Source: Saxidomus purpurata (Eukaryota > Mollusca > Bivalvia > Venerida > Veneridae). Taken from it: DNA of 64,000 nucleotides. The notes under the pieces are model-generated. The model did not search any database, had not been told where the DNA came from, and saw only the letters and a list, made by a program, of their open reading frames with translations. Location: assembly GCA_022818135.1 (NCBI GenBank), contig JAFMSR010000009.1, forward strand, positions 29,467,001 through 29,531,000. The letters are read 5' to 3'. Positions 46,803 to 59,189 of the stretch are shown here, in pieces; position 1 is the first letter of the stretch; every line of letters begins with the position of its first letter. The position numbers were made by a program, and so were the translations under genes.

Positions 46803-47060
46803 TTATATTTTTACAATAAAGGGTATGACCCTCGGAGTTTCTAAATGACCCCCAAATTCTGATACAGAGAATCGGCACCAAGGGTCTTCCTCCTCCATGA
46901 AAGCCGGAAGTTGCAATATGACCTTAGCTGTTGGGTGCGACGTTAAATCCGAATTAATTCGCACAATACAATCAACCTTATGGGCATATCCCATAACTTT
47001 TGAATGACATTTAAAGTTGTTCAAACCATAAATTTTCAGTTCAGTTTTGTCAAAATCCAT
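46803..47060 (-). CDS. Small ORF of 85 codons, unrecognised
   Basis: The ORF runs from ATG at 47,058-47,060 (context GAGAAATGG) to TAA at 46,803. The text looks protein-like (starts MDFDKTELKIYGLNNFKC; later HKVDCIVRINSDL, KVILQLPAFMEEEDPWC), with a balanced composition and no tandem repetition, and the stretch does not resemble the dispersed repeat families in the window. No splice sites or poly(A) signal that clearly belong to it were found. It could be a short gene, one exon of a gene upstream of the promoter patch, or a relic of a mobile element. Confidence 0.3.
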   Translation of the reverse strand: MDFDKTELKIYGLNNFKCHSKVMGYAHKVDCIVRINSDLTSHPTAKVILQLPAFMEEEDPWCRFSVSEFGGHLETPRVIPFIVKI

Positions 47061-47239
47061 TTCTCAGTTACGATTCACAGCTTAAAACTTTATAAGGTAG
47101 TTGAACATAGTCACTGAATGACATAATATAAGCACATGGGTTCCGATCTCAAAAGTAAAGTTTACACAAATGGTGAAAGGTCAAAATTTGTGGACAGTTG
47201 TGTCTCCAGTTTATTACTTTACTCATGCAAGGGTTGTCC

Positions 47240-47315
47240 TGATATTCACACATGTATGTGTACAGTCTATGTTGTCCTGATATTTACACATGTATGTGTG
47301 CAGACTGTGTTGTTC
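47240..47315. repeat. Two-copy tandem duplication of about 38 bp
   Basis: GTCCTGATATTCACACATGT then ATGTGTACAG is followed at once by GTCCTGATATTTACACATGT and ATGTGTGCAG. It underlies part of a 120-codon plus-strand ORF. Confidence 0.8.
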
Positions 47316-47467
47316 AGAGACAATCGATCCTCCAGCACTTTCAGTCCTTTGATTGTTACTTGTACTTGGATTATAAATGTATGCAAATTTTCATGTATGT
47401 CTGTCAATTTTAAAGTGATTTCCCACTATTTTTCCTGTAACTCTATCTACAGACAAGCAACCACTAG

Positions 47468-48563
47468 GGCATGGTCAATTTTGACCCCAGGGGCATGATA
47501 AGATCAAACTTAATAGAGATCAACTAGACAGTGCTACAAATATCTAAGCTTTAGGTCTTGTGGTTTTTGAGAAAAAAAAATTTAAAACTTTTCCTACATA
47601 AATCTATGTCAAGTGATCCCAAGAGCAGGGTCAATTTTAATCGTGGCACGATTTGAACATAATTGGTAGAGGTCCGCTAGACAATGCTACACATTAAATA
47701 TCTAAACTCTTTGTCTTGTGGTTTGGAGAAGGAGTCTATGAAAACCATGTGACCTCCCCTGGGCAGGGATAGTTTTGACCCTGGTACTAAGATATGACTG
47801 GTTGCTGGGAAAGTCAATGGTCGCTAAGTAAGTCTTTGGTTGCTAAAGAAGTCACTGGCTCCTAGGGGAAGTCAGAGGCTGCTAATGAAGTCACTGGTTG
47901 CTAGGGGAACTCACTGGTTACTAGGGGACTATAAGCTGTTACTAAGGAAGTCACTGGTTGCTAAGGAAGTCACTTGTTCCTAGGAGAAGTCACTGGTTGC
48001 TAAAGAAGTCACTAGTTGCTAAGTAAGTTGGATAAAATTTGAATAAACTTGGTAGAAGTCAACAAGAAAATGCTAAACACTTAATATTCAAGCTCTAAAC
48101 CTTGTGGTTTTCCAGAAGAAGCTTTTGAAGAAGCTTTTGAAAAATTATCTGTTATATGATGAGGAATATTCATGTGAAGTTTGGTTCAAATTGGTCCAGT
48201 AATTTTTCACAGGAAGATTTGAACGGAGACCTGACACCAGACGGTGAGTGGTCACATAAGTGCTCAGGTGAGCAAACAAGCAAGTCCACAGGTGAAGTCA
48301 ATTTTTACCCCAGTGGCATAATTTAAACATTCTTGATAGAGGTTCTCTAGACACCGCCACACACCAGATATCTAAGCTCAGTCCCCTGTGGTTATTGAGA
48401 AGATCTTTGAAGTTTCTCCTATTTGTTGCCAAAGCAACCAAAGTTCTGCATGGAATGGAATTCTTTGAACAACTTTGATAGAGGACCATTTCTGCAAAGT
48501 TTGGTTGACTTTGGCAAATTGGTTTTGGAGGGGATGTTATGTACTTGTGCCAGGTGAGCTATA
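47468..48563 (+). repeat. Family B element, 5' truncated, with an internal minisatellite
   Basis: Family B phrases (TTTTGACCCCAGGGGCATGA, TTGCCAAAGCAACCAAAGTT) and the 3' end TTGTGCCAGGTGAGCT are present. The middle carries the tandem array at 47,794-48,030. Confidence 0.6.
47794..48030 (+). repeat. Minisatellite of about 20 bp
   Basis: About eleven imperfect units of GAAGTCACTGGTTGCTAAG (variants GGCTCCTAGGG, GGTTACTAGGG) lie inside the family B element. Confidence 0.85.
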
Positions 48564-49435
48564 AAACTGGTTGCAGACAAGATTCCTTCCTTTACACCAT
48601 CATCACATCAAGGTTGTTCATCTGTGGATGTTTGAAGCAATTTAATATTTTCACAAGTGTGTTAGGAGTTGGACACAAGATTTTAAGATGTTGATACATG
48701 CATACATACATTAAACAGACAGCAGCAACATTATATATCTCCCACTTTGTAGGGGCATAAAAGATTCAAAGGGCTATAATTTCTGAAACGTTTAGCTACT
48801 GCATGTTGCTCCTACACTTTTAAGCTAACTACATTTTGTACTCAGTTTTCATAACAAAATGTCTAAAATTTGTCTGATCTTTTGAGTATATTTGGAACTA
48901 CACATCATGATAATAAAAGCAATGATACTGGAATATGTTTGAACACTCATTTCATTACATTGTCATGCAAAATGGTCAGAACATTTGTTTTGATCTGTAT
49001 GTGTCCTTCATAGGCCCCTAGTATTTTTAAGGCCATCAAATCAAAACTTGCAGGGCCACATTTCCTTGTACTAAACATGTGTACTAAGATTTATTATGAA
49101 TTACTTTTTCTTTATTTCCTAAACAGTTTGCAACTCTTTGAAATGCTTTTGTTTGACATTAAAATGAAACTTAAAATACATTATTTCATGATACAAAACT
49201 GATCTATTCATGTTGTAAAGAACATTTTAAACTGTGTCAAACTGGCCTCTATAAATCTTTATATATATACATACAAATACTGTCAGTAGCTTACAAGCAC
49301 TATGAAATTTGCTTTCTCTGATACCAGTCTGATTAAACATCAATCAAGTACCATTAACTTCTTAAATTGTGAAATGTTCAATATTACTTTAGTTGTCTGT
49401 AATCATTTGAAGACCTGCTCACAGGAAGAAAACTG
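48564..49435. other. AT-rich DNA, nothing identified
   Basis: 48,600-48,770 shows traces of tandem-element text (ACAGACAGCAGCAACATTAT, CACTTTGTAGGGGCATAAAA), i.e. a family A-type 3' end. The rest has no identifiable feature. Confidence 0.35.
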
Positions 49436-50051
49436 AACAAGAGGGCCATGATGGCCCTTTATCGCTCACCCGAGGACATTTGGACTGAAAATGTTACCTC
49501 TAGAGTGTTAACAAGGTTTTTCCATATTTGAGCTGTGTGACCTAGTTTTTGACCCCAGATGACCAATATTCGATCATGAGCTAGAAATCATCGAAACAAC
49601 CTGTCTGACAAATTTCCAGGATATTTGGGCTGAAAATGTTACCTCTAGAGTATTAACAAGGTTTTTCCATATTTGGGCTGTGTGACCTAGTTTTTAACCC
49701 CAGATGACCCATATTCAAACTTGAGCTAGAAATCATCGAAACAACCTTTCTGACAAATTTCCAGGATATTTGGACTGAAACAGTAGCCTCTAGAGCCTTG
49801 ACAAGATTTTTCTATTTTTGGGTCATGTGACCTAGTTTTTCATCCGACTTGACCCATATTCGATCTCGACCGAGTAATTACTGGGACAAACATCCTGACC
49901 AAGTTTCGTGACAATTGAGGCAAAAATGTGACCACTAGAGTGTTAACGAACTAAGTGTGGACGGACAACGGACGACGGACATTCATCGATCCTAATAGCT
50001 CACCCTGAGCCTACAGCTCAGCTGAGCCTACAGCTCAGCTGAGCTAAAAAT
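49436..50051 (+). repeat. Family I element
   Basis: Opens AACAAGAGGGCCATGATGGC (stem GGGCC/GGCCC) then TATCGCTCACCCG. It has three monomers of about 150 bp (ACATTTGGACTGAAAATGTT, TGTGACCTAGTTTTTGACCC), GGACGGACAACGGACGACGG, then AGCTCACCCTGAGC and a duplicated CTACAGCTCAGCTGAGC before TAAAAA. Confidence 0.75.
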
Positions 50052-50069
50052 ACAGGTAGAATATATTAA

Positions 50070-50270
50070 AGTAGAAATGTCACTGAAGGTGATGAATATC
50101 CCCCCTCCTTAAGTGTCCGCAAGATTTTGCTATCTCAAGCCCCTGTGACCTTGACCCTTGACCTAGTGACCCAAAACTTGGGACATGTACAACTAGGCAT
50201 GGAACTTATCGCTTCTATGAAGTATCATTAAATTCTAGGTATTCAGTTTTTGTTCTGTCTATAGCCATAC
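50070..50270 (+). repeat. Family C fragment
   Basis: Begins AGAAATGTCACTGAAGGTGAT, GAATATCCCCCC and includes ATCTCAAGCCCCTGTGACC. The closing GGGGGTATAA end is absent. Confidence 0.6.
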
Positions 50271-50280
50271 AATAAATAAG

Positions 50281-51345
50281 AGAGTGAAGAGGGCCCTATA
50301 TTGCTCACGTGGCTTCCATTGGCTATAATACAAAGTCATTAATAGCAGAAAGGGTGTGGAGGTTTTGATTTGAACAATCATAGTAGAGAGCCACTATATA
50401 GAGCCACCACTGCTACATTCTAAATTTCTAAGCTGCCTGGGGGTTCTAGACGAGAAGATTTTTGAAGTTTTCCCTTTTTTTTTTTTTAGTCCTTATGGTT
50501 AAATCAAGGAACCCCTGATCCCCCGACAGGGTCAATTTTGACCAGGGGTCTTGATTTGAACTATCTATGTAGATGTCAACTAGGCAATGCTACATGCCAA
50601 ATATCTGCTCTAGGCCTTGTGATTTTAGAGAAGACTTTTTCCTATGAAATCCTGACCATGTGCCAACCCCACCTGTCAATTTTGGTCATCATCATATTTG
50701 AACAATCTTGGTTGCAGTCCATTAGGCAATGCTACATACTAAATATCTAAGCTGTAGGCATTGTGGTTTCAGAGAAGAAGATTTGGAGAGATTTCCCCAT
50801 ATATGTTTATGTCAAATCAAATGACCCCCTGGCAGGGTCAATTTGCACCTAAGGGTCATAACTGGAACTGTTAATCTTAGAGATCCACTAGGCAATGCTA
50901 CATGCTGAATATATAAGTTCTAGACCTTGTGGTTTCAGAGAACAAGATTTTTTATGTTTTTTCTATTTGTTGCCATAGCAGCCAGAGTTCTGCATGGAAT
51001 AGAATTCTTTGAACAGTTTTGGTAGAACTTTATGCAAGGAACACCCCTGCCAAGTTTCATCAAAATTGGCCCAGTGGTTTCAGAGGAGATGTATTTTTTA
51101 CCAAAATGTTGACGTTCAACAGATTGACGGACACCCTCACATTTCTACCCCTAAGTGGTAAAGTTTTTCCTTTATAATTTTTGGACTTGTGTTTACCACT
51201 TAACTGTAATGCAAAGTGAATGTAAACGACTGCCGTACAACCCCTAACCCTAAACCTTTGGTGGAATAAATGACCAAGGAATGAAAGAATGTGCACTTGG
51301 ACAAATGGACGACGGACATTCACAAAGTGCCAGATGAGCTAAAAA
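50281..51345 (+). repeat. Family B element, diverged
   Basis: Opens AGAGTGAAGAGGGCCCTATA, TTGCTCACGTGG. It has four monomers, the TTGCCATAGCAGCCAGAGTT block, an internal insertion at about 51,130-51,270, GGACGACGGACATTCAC and the end AGTGCCAGATGAGCTAAAAAG. Confidence 0.65.
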
Positions 51346-51934
51346 GAAAATGACATAAGGTGTGGAATAAGAAATATTAAGTATAATCCAAAATTAAATT
51401 CCAGTTTGGCAGCAGTCATGGGTGTGTGCGTAACTTTTCATTGTTAGTATAGTTTGAAGTTCAGGTATCATATAGGATGTTTAAATGAGAAGTTCAATTT
51501 TTGTTTGTTATTGGAGATTTTGTGTGGTAATGAATGGGGAAATTTGAAAATAGTAAAATTATGCCATTTTGTGAGTTTTGGTAAATTTTTGGGTCTGATT
51601 TCCATCTCATCTGGGATGTCAAGTTTGAGAGTTGTAGTTGTCACTCAAAATGTTATGAGTGTGCACATACCGGACAGTGTCCCGGTCAAATAATGTAAAC
51701 TATCAACCTTTTCTAGGGATGATTGCATCAAGGTTAAGATCAAATATTGGAGAGAAGAGGATATGTATTCAATACTAAACTTTTCCTTTCAACTCAGAAA
51801 CTGGAGAGACTTTGTCAGGTGTGTCTCAATTTGCCTAAGGTAGAGTATGTGCCATTATCACACAGCATTCAAGCATATACATTGTGTTTATCATAGCTGT
51901 ATATGGATGATCTACTCACTACTTTCCCAATTTA
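51346..51934. other. AT-rich DNA, nothing identified
   Basis: A 79-codon ORF (51,454-51,693) has no splice or start context that supports it. Confidence 0.3.
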
Positions 51935-52130
51935 GTGTTTGACTTCATTTGCCCACCCATCGAATGTCCACCCATGTCGGTGGCTATGCAAAAGGTCAAA
52001 TGAGGTTAGACACTAAGTAAGTTAGAGTTTATTAAGTCAAATTTTAACAATAAAGAAAGACGGGTCGCCCGCTACTGCTCACTCCCTTAGGGTTTCTTAA
52101 TTGTTAAAATTTTACTTAAGAAACACTAAC
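51935..52130. mobile_element. Double-hairpin MITE-like element, second copy
   Basis: Same order as 29,094-29,570 without the duplication: TTTAGTGTTTGACTTCATTT and GAGGTTAGACACTAAG, then GTTAGAGTTTATTAAGTC, a GC-rich centre (GGGTCGCCCGCTACTGC) and the inverse arm ending AAACACTAACTTA. Confidence 0.7.
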
Positions 52131-52429
52131 TTATACTAAAACTCCAGCTTCATACTTTTTTATGTTTGTAGCCTGTGAACATTTTTTTCCTTATTAATGA
52201 TTATTTCCACTTCCAGTGGTATGTTCAATTTGTTTTCTCACTGTGAAGTATATTCCCATAAATTTAAAATAAAAAAGTAAATATTGACTGCATCATCAAT
52301 AATGCGTATATTCTGTTAGTCTGATTTTAAGAAGACTGTAACTGTGGGAAAATATAAAATCAGGAGATATGTGATAAAGCAGCATATTATACTTCTGATC
52401 AACTCAAATGTAATACACTAATAAACAAG

Positions 52430-53423
52430 AACAAGAGGGCCAAGATGACCCTATATCGCTCACCTTGGTACAAGTCCACTTGCCTGGTGAAAGATCACTA
52501 AACAATGTCATATACCAAATAGGTTTTCCTATATACATCTTTGTAAAACAAATGCCCCCCCCCCCCCCACCAAAACCCGGGAAAGGCCAATTTTGACCCC
52601 CAGGGGCATAATTTGAACAAACTTTGAAGAGATCTACTAGGCAATGCTACATGCCAAATATCTAAGCTCTAGGCCTTGTGGTTTCAAAGAAGAAGATTTT
52701 TAAAGTTTTTCCTATATAAGCCTATGCAAAACTAAGTGACCCCCCATGCGGGGTCAATTTTGACCCGGGGGTCATAATTTGAACAATCTTGGTAGAGGTC
52801 CACTAGACAATGCTACATGCCAAATATCTAAGCTCTAGGCCTTGTGGTTTCAGAGAAGAAGATTTTTAAAGTTTTTCCTATATAATTAAGCCTATGAAAA
52901 ACTAAGTGACCACCCACGTGGGGTCAGTTTTGACATGGGGGTCATCATTTGAACAATCTTGGTAGAGGTACACTAGACAATGCTACATGCCAAATATCTA
53001 AGCTCTAGACCTTGTGGTTTCAGAGTAGGAGATTTTTAAAGTTTTTCCTATATTAGCCTATGTAAAACTAAGTGACCCCCATGCGGGGTCAATTTTGATC
53101 CGGGGGTCATAACTTGAACAATCTTGGTATAGGTCTGGTAGCCAATGCTACATGCCAAATATCTAAGCTGTAGGCCTTGTGGTTTCAGAGAAGAAGATTT
53201 TTAAATTTTTTCCTATTTGTTGCCATAGCAACCAGAGTTCTGCATGAAATGGAATTCTTTGAAAAATTTTGGTAGAGCTTCATGCAAGAAACATCCCTGC
53301 ATAGTTTCATCAACATTGGCCTAGTGGTTTCAGAGGAGATGTCATTTGAATCAAAATGTTGATGGACGACAGACAATCATCCATCAGAAAAGCTCACCCT
53401 GGCAAAGCCAGGTGAGCTAAAAA
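52430..53423 (+). repeat. Family B element, full length
   Basis: Opens AACAAGAGGGCCAAGATGAC, TATCGCTCACCTT. It has four monomers of about 160 bp, TTGCCATAGCAACCAGAGTT, GATGGACGACAGACAATCAT and the AGCTCACC..GGTGAGCTAAAAA hairpin. Confidence 0.8.
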
Positions 53424-54630
53424 TATTGATGCACAGCATCAAGTTGGCACAGAAGATTCTGAAGATAAATTTACTGAAAACTATCTCACGATCGTGAACC
53501 TGCGGCTATTGTTTTGTACTTGTTGAACCCGTCTAATAAAAATTCATGGATCCAATAGTTTCAATACACTATGCTGAGAACCAAACTAGGAAAGCTTACT
53601 GCATAGGAGCGCCTTTTTGTTGCAAGGTCGAACCCACTTTATAAATTAATTATGGGATCAAATTTTAAGAAAATGTTGATTAAATTATCAAACATGATAT
53701 TTTCATTTTCATTGCGATGAAATATTTCATCACTGTTTCACGTGAATACTTAAATTTCAATAATTTTTATTCAATGAAACGACATGATAAAAAAAGAAAA
53801 TTAATCGTCAATAACGTGTCCCCAACTTTTACGATAACTTTGACAATGTCAAATATAGTTGGTGCTCTCCTGAGCGCTGACTAATGACCCAGCTTTTAAA
53901 CAGCATAGATGGGCTTTTAACAATGAACTTGTTTGTAAAGATTTTAGGAAATGTACTCACTATCAGTTATCCATCTTGTTATTTCTACCTCATAATACAA
54001 TATGGGAGAGACATGATTTATTGTTGCAGGTATCTCCAAAAGTATTTGAGTTACAGTAATGAAAGTTTACAGAAATGTTACGGGCATAATGCCAATTTTA
54101 GATAATTCAAGGGCCACAATCCAAAGGTGCCTTGGGTGATTTGGCTGGTTATCGAACTTGGCCCAAACATTATGTGAACAAATATTTTCAGCAAGTTTGG
54201 TGAAAATCAGATGAAAACTCTTCCACTTAGATTACGGACAACCTGTGTGGACACTGCCCTCCCCCCACAGCAATTTCTGTTTACGTGTAGTTATACTGCA
54301 AATAGTGAAATACTGGTGTTAAAAACGAGAATTATTCAAATCACAGTTGTCAGGGGCATAACCCAAATAACTTAAAAGAACTTCTGCTAAAAACTGAGAA
54401 AGTGTAACTACTTATTTTTTTAACTTACTTTACATAGCAAGTGCAATCTCATTTTTTCAGCATAGCTGAATAAGCTGGATTTTGACCTACTTTTTTAACC
54501 AATCAAATGTAACGAGTGACAGCATGGTTAGTGAAATCATTTTTCTTGAATACAGGTTTTTACCTCAGGTGAGAATTTGATATGTACTTTGGAACTTCAA
54601 TTTGATCAAGATAAGACTCCACAAAGTACA
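53424..54630. other. Mostly unique AT-rich DNA
   Basis: An open plus-strand stretch at 53,432-53,530 reads acidic protein-like text but has no pyrimidine tract. 54,060-54,260 resembles a decayed TGACC-class monomer (CAGCAAGTTTGGTGAAAATC). Confidence 0.3.
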
Positions 54631-55221
54631 GATGATAATGCCCATCAGTACAGTATGTGTCAAGATGATAATGCCCATCAATACAGTATGGGTCAAGATG
54701 ATAATGCCCATCAGTACAGTATGGGTCAAGATGATAATGCCCATCAATACAGTATGGGTCAAGATGATAATGCCCATCAGTACAGTATGTGTCAAGATGA
54801 TAATGCCCATCAGTACAGTATGGGTCAAGATGATAATGCCCATCAGCACAGTATGGGTCAAGATGATAATGCCCATCAGCACAGTATGGGTCAAGATGAT
54901 AATGCCCATCAGTACAGTATGGGTCAAGATGATAATGCCCATCAGTACAGTATGTGTCAAGATGATAATGCCCTTAACAGTATGGGTCAAGATGATAATG
55001 CCCATCAGTACAGTATGTGTCAAGATGATAATGCCCATCAGTACAGTATGGGTCAAGATGATAATGCCCATCAGTACAGTATGGGTCAAGATGATAATGC
55101 CCATCAGTACAGTATGGGTCAAGATGATAATGCCCTTCAGTACAGTATGGGTCAAGATGATAATGCCCATCAGTACAGTATGGGTCAAGATGATAATGCC
55201 AATCAGTACAGTATGGGTCAA
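54631..55221 (+). repeat. 33-bp minisatellite, 18 units, open in three frames
   Basis: Seventeen 33-bp units and one 30-bp unit, core GATGATAATGCCCATCAGTA. In one plus frame it reads DDNAHQYSMGQ repeated (part of a 252-codon ORF, 54,577-55,335). A second plus frame and a minus frame (268 codons) are also open because the period is a multiple of three and the unit has no stop in those frames. Unit variants in the first frame are mostly amino-acid changing (C/G, Y/H, H/L, H/N; only CAA/CAG silent), so purifying selection is not evident. Confidence 0.85.
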
Positions 55222-57399
55222 GATGATAGTTTTTGTCATGAGCAGAGCTTCGTTCCCGCCAAAATAGTTACCCTCAGTGACGGATATTTGAACCACATGT
55301 CTCATGATAGAAACTTTTTCTTGCATACTGTCTAGCACTTTTAAAATGATTTCTAAATGCAAACTTATCAAATTAATGCATTATGATATAAAACAAACAA
55401 TATTCAGATGGTTTAATGTTTTGGGAAGTGACCTCACAAGTAATTCACGAAAGTCATATTAGATGGGGGGATGTATTATAAAATTTTCCAGCACTGGTGC
55501 AAACTACGGATACCCAGATCTGGTTTGCAAGAAAGCATGGTCAAAGATCAGTCTGTACTTTAATAAAGTATCAATCCAGATCAGACTGCACAGTATAAGT
55601 CAATATGAATTTTACTGCCCCATTGGGATCCAAAAATATCCTACATTGTGATTCTAGTTGAACACCAGTCCTGGTCTTTTCTTGTTTAAATGTAAATATA
55701 TTGGGGTTTTCACATGGTAGGACTCAAATAGATATATTTTTGGAGAAAAATGATCAAGGTCAAACTGGCCTATAATACAATCTGTTAATGACTTTTATCT
55801 CATTTGCTGTAATTAAAATTGTCATGACCTTTTCTTCACTTTAATGTACAGGATAAAAGTCAGTGCATTTTAACTTATTCCACTTTGAAACACAAATCAA
55901 GACTGATCTCTGTTTTAAAATGGATTGAGTGAAGGAAAGTCTCAGTCAATGTATATCCACTGATAAGAATTAGCTTCAAATAGAACTTCGAGAAAGTGAA
56001 ACACAGAAGTCCCCTTCCACTCGCAAGCAAGTGCTGCCACTTCACAAACATTTAAACACAATAATAATTATTATGCTAAAAGAATTTGCTTAAATATTTC
56101 TTACTAGTATTCTATCTAGCTGTTTGAGTGGCTTTTTAACAAAGTCTTTGTAATTTAAAAGTTAAACTTTTGTCAAAATATTGTTTCATAAGCCACATTA
56201 CAAGTTGTGGAGGCAATTATTTGACAATAAGTGATCTTCCAATGAAACTGCAGCAAAGTTCAAAACATGGAGCCTGGCCAAGACCTTTGCAATTCATTCT
56301 TCTGTACAAGTACTGGTCAGAACACTAGGAAGCAGTTACTTACAGAAGTTTGTCTACACTGTTGTAGATAAAATTTGTTTAAAATGGAAAAAGATTAGGG
56401 GATGTTGGGGTTATTAACAAGTTTATAAAAAAAATAAGAATAGCTTAGTACATTATTCTATGAAATCATAAAAAAGATACCTGCATTTAAAACTCCTTAA
56501 CTTTCTTATTCAAATTATCCGCACTATTTTTCATCATTTAAAAAAAGCTCTTCTGTTCAAATAGAACTTGTTTAAATTATGCTTAATATATTTATGTCTA
56601 CCTTAAAACAAGTGTATCCATAAACTGACATAAATTGTTATAAATTATTCTGGCTGATCGACTGAGTTAGATAGGCAGTTAAAGAGATCCAGTCATCTGA
56701 AAGAATTTATCTGTAATTCTCCATAAGTTCTATAAATTTCTTATCAAATGTTTAGGATGACCTGGATTAACTTATATTGGTGTAAATGATCAAAATTAAT
56801 ACAAACAAATAAAGCAATATTTGAGTATCTACTGTAAATATGTGCTGAACTCCCAGTTCAACATGTATTCTGATAGAAGTTCATTCTATTCATTCACCAC
56901 ATAAAGCAGACCTACAATGATAATCGAAAAATAAATGTATGATACTATTTAAAGAATTCAAGGTATTTGTAAATGTTTATTTTCACCATTTAAGTGCAAA
57001 CAAGATAAAGATCCGGGCTGTTTTACTTAGTAATGATATCTCTATATTTCATTTTAAGTCATTTTTGACTAACAAGTTCTGCATTGAAGAATTTAGAATC
57101 TATTTAAAAAGCGACTCTTTCACAAACCTTCATTTAAAAAGTAATTAAAAGTAAAGAAAAAGTTAAAGTTTATATGTAATAAAGTTTTAAAGTAATATTT
57201 ACCAGTCAAAGTTACCATCACAACTTAAAGAAAGACTTTTATCACTGATTAATTTTACTTTCCAATCACAATACACCCCATGTTCAGGTGAGCTAAACAC
57301 AGTTCTACAACAAGGAGGTTAGAACTAAAATATCCCATAGCTCTGTTTATGGAAGTGTTTCAAAAACAATTAGCCAGTTATACTCATGTCACAATGATA
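55222..57399. other. About 2.2 kb of AT-rich DNA, no feature supported
   Basis: No exon with two good splice sites, no hairpin-ended repeat except a stray TTCAGGTGAGCTAAACA at 57,283-57,300, and no transposon termini were seen. Confidence 0.3.
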
Positions 57400-57500
57400 T
57401 ACAGTCAAACTTAGATAACTCGAAGTCCCATGGGCCTGAGTAAAATGCTCGATTAAGTTATTGAATGTCTTGAGTTATCTGAATTCTGGACATTTACTAG
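57400..57500 (+). mobile_element. One end of a pogo/mariner-like element
   Basis: TA followed by CAGTCAAACTTAGATAACTC (57,401 onward) is a typical pogo/Tigger-type terminus. Part of it returns inverted nearby (GAGTTATCTGAATTC at 57,470). No matching far end was located. Confidence 0.4.
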
Positions 57501-57509
57501 GGAAAGGGT

Positions 57510-58511
57510 CTTATTAGTAAGATGTCCATGATAGCCCTGTATCACTCACCTGTCTACAATTAACTATAATAAAAGGTAAACAACAACATTGCAGAAAAAA
57601 AGGTTAAAGTAGCTGTAAAACTTAAGAAGTAGGTAAAATGTCAGAGACAATTTTGACCTTGAGAAAAGTTCGAACAGTTTAGGGAGAAGACCTTGCAATT
57701 TTAATTTTCAAAGTATTTCCAATATAAGTCTATGTATTTATAATAATCATCCCTGGGACGTGGCCAATTTTGACCAAAGAGGCATGAAATGAACAAACTT
57801 GGTGGACGACCACTAGGTGATGCTAAACAACAACTATCTAAGCTCTGGGCCTAACGGTTTTGGACAAGAAGATTTTAAAAATATATCTTTATGTAAGTTT
57901 ATATTAGAACAAGTGAGCCCTATGGCAGGGCAAATTTGACCCAAGGGTAATAGTTTTAACAACCTTGATAGAGGACCACTAGGTGACATTACATTACATT
58001 ACAACAAATCTCTTAGCGCTAGGTCTTTTGGTATTAAACAGAAAAAATGTTGAAGAATTTTCTTATACAAGTCTTTATGACCCAAGGGATAGAGGACCAC
58101 CAAACAATGGTACACACCAAAAAGTTGTAGACCTTACAGTTTGTAGAAAGTAGACTTTTTAAGTTTTACTATATATTTCTATATAAAACACAGTAACTTT
58201 TGATAGAGGTCCACTAGACAGTGACAGGCATCAAATATCTAAGGTCTAGGCGTTGTGATTTTGGAGAATTTATTTTTAAAGGTTTCACTATTTGTTACCA
58301 TAGCAATTAGTGATGCATGTACATGGAATGTAATTCTTTGAACAACAATGCTAGAGCTTCATTCAAGAACATCCCTGCCAAGTTTCATCAAGGCTGGCTT
58401 AGTGGTTTCAAAGGAGATGTAGTTTGAAGGAAACAGTGGATGGATGTATGACAGACTTTGAGTTCAGGTCACAATAGCTCAGCCTGGCACTTTGTGCCAG
58501 ATGAGTTAATA
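57510..58511 (+). repeat. Family B element, old and diverged
   Basis: AAGATGTCCATGATAGCCCTG then ATCACTCACCTGTC resembles the opening. Monomers carry GACCACTAGGTGATGCTA and TTAGCGCTAGGTC, and the end is CTGGCACTTTGTGCCAGATGAG. Confidence 0.6.
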
Positions 58512-59189
58512 AAGTGCATTAATTTGTCCACCTGTTAGAGTAAGGAATGTCATTGTTAATTTTTGATATCCACCAGTTTTATTAAAGACATACCAAAATT
58601 AATGTGCTATGATAAATTTATTTAATGAATAAAAGAATCCATCTTTATTTCCGCAGTACTTGTGGCTCATCAAGATATATCATTTGTGGCATTTCCAAGA
58701 AAAAGTTTTACAAACGTCATTCTACAATAGTAGATCCATAGTTACCAAAGACTGATCATTTTCAGTTAAAAAGCCACAATTGTTTTCTGTATCTAAAATA
58801 TTTGCTAAAATAGTACTTACAGTTACCTCTCCTTGCTAAGGAGAGAAAAGGTTCCTTTTCAATGCTTAAAATACACTGTGAAACTTCTTAAAAAAACACT
58901 ACCTCAATCACAATAAACACAAATCAAGTCAGTTTGCAAAGTGCACATTATCAGTACATATTCAACTGATCACTAAATTTGTGCCAAAATTATACTACTT
59001 GTTGGGTACAGTAACATGATTCATTTAGTAACAGGCCAATAATATTAATAATCCTTAGCTATCATAATTATCGCTGTAGGTAAAAACAAAGACTATATCT
59101 TATAATGATCCAAATTTAAAGTCCCCCACAACAATATGCTCTATGATGATCAAATGTCGCATAGCTTAAAAAGTATAGGTAGAAATAAT
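58512..59189. other. AT-rich DNA, nothing identified
   Basis: A plus-strand acceptor-like TTTATTTCCGCAG at 58,641-58,653 is followed by a short open stretch, but no donor or poly(A) site confirms an exon. Confidence 0.3.

Noticed and set aside
47136..47498. 120-codon plus-strand ORF
   Set aside because: Part is a 38-bp duplication and its end runs into a family B element.
53432..53530. Plus-strand open stretch reading HQVGTEDSEDKFTENYLTIV
   Set aside because: No pyrimidine tract before the supposed acceptor and a stop soon after; could be chance.
54565..55371. 268-codon minus-strand and 252/221-codon plus-strand ORFs
   Set aside because: All come from one 33-bp tandem unit without stops; no sign of selection on one frame. 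Kept only as a repeat.
58654..58740. Plus-strand exon after the acceptor-like TTTATTTCCGCAG
   Set aside because: Two frames are equally open and neither has a donor, a conserved motif or a neighbour exon.
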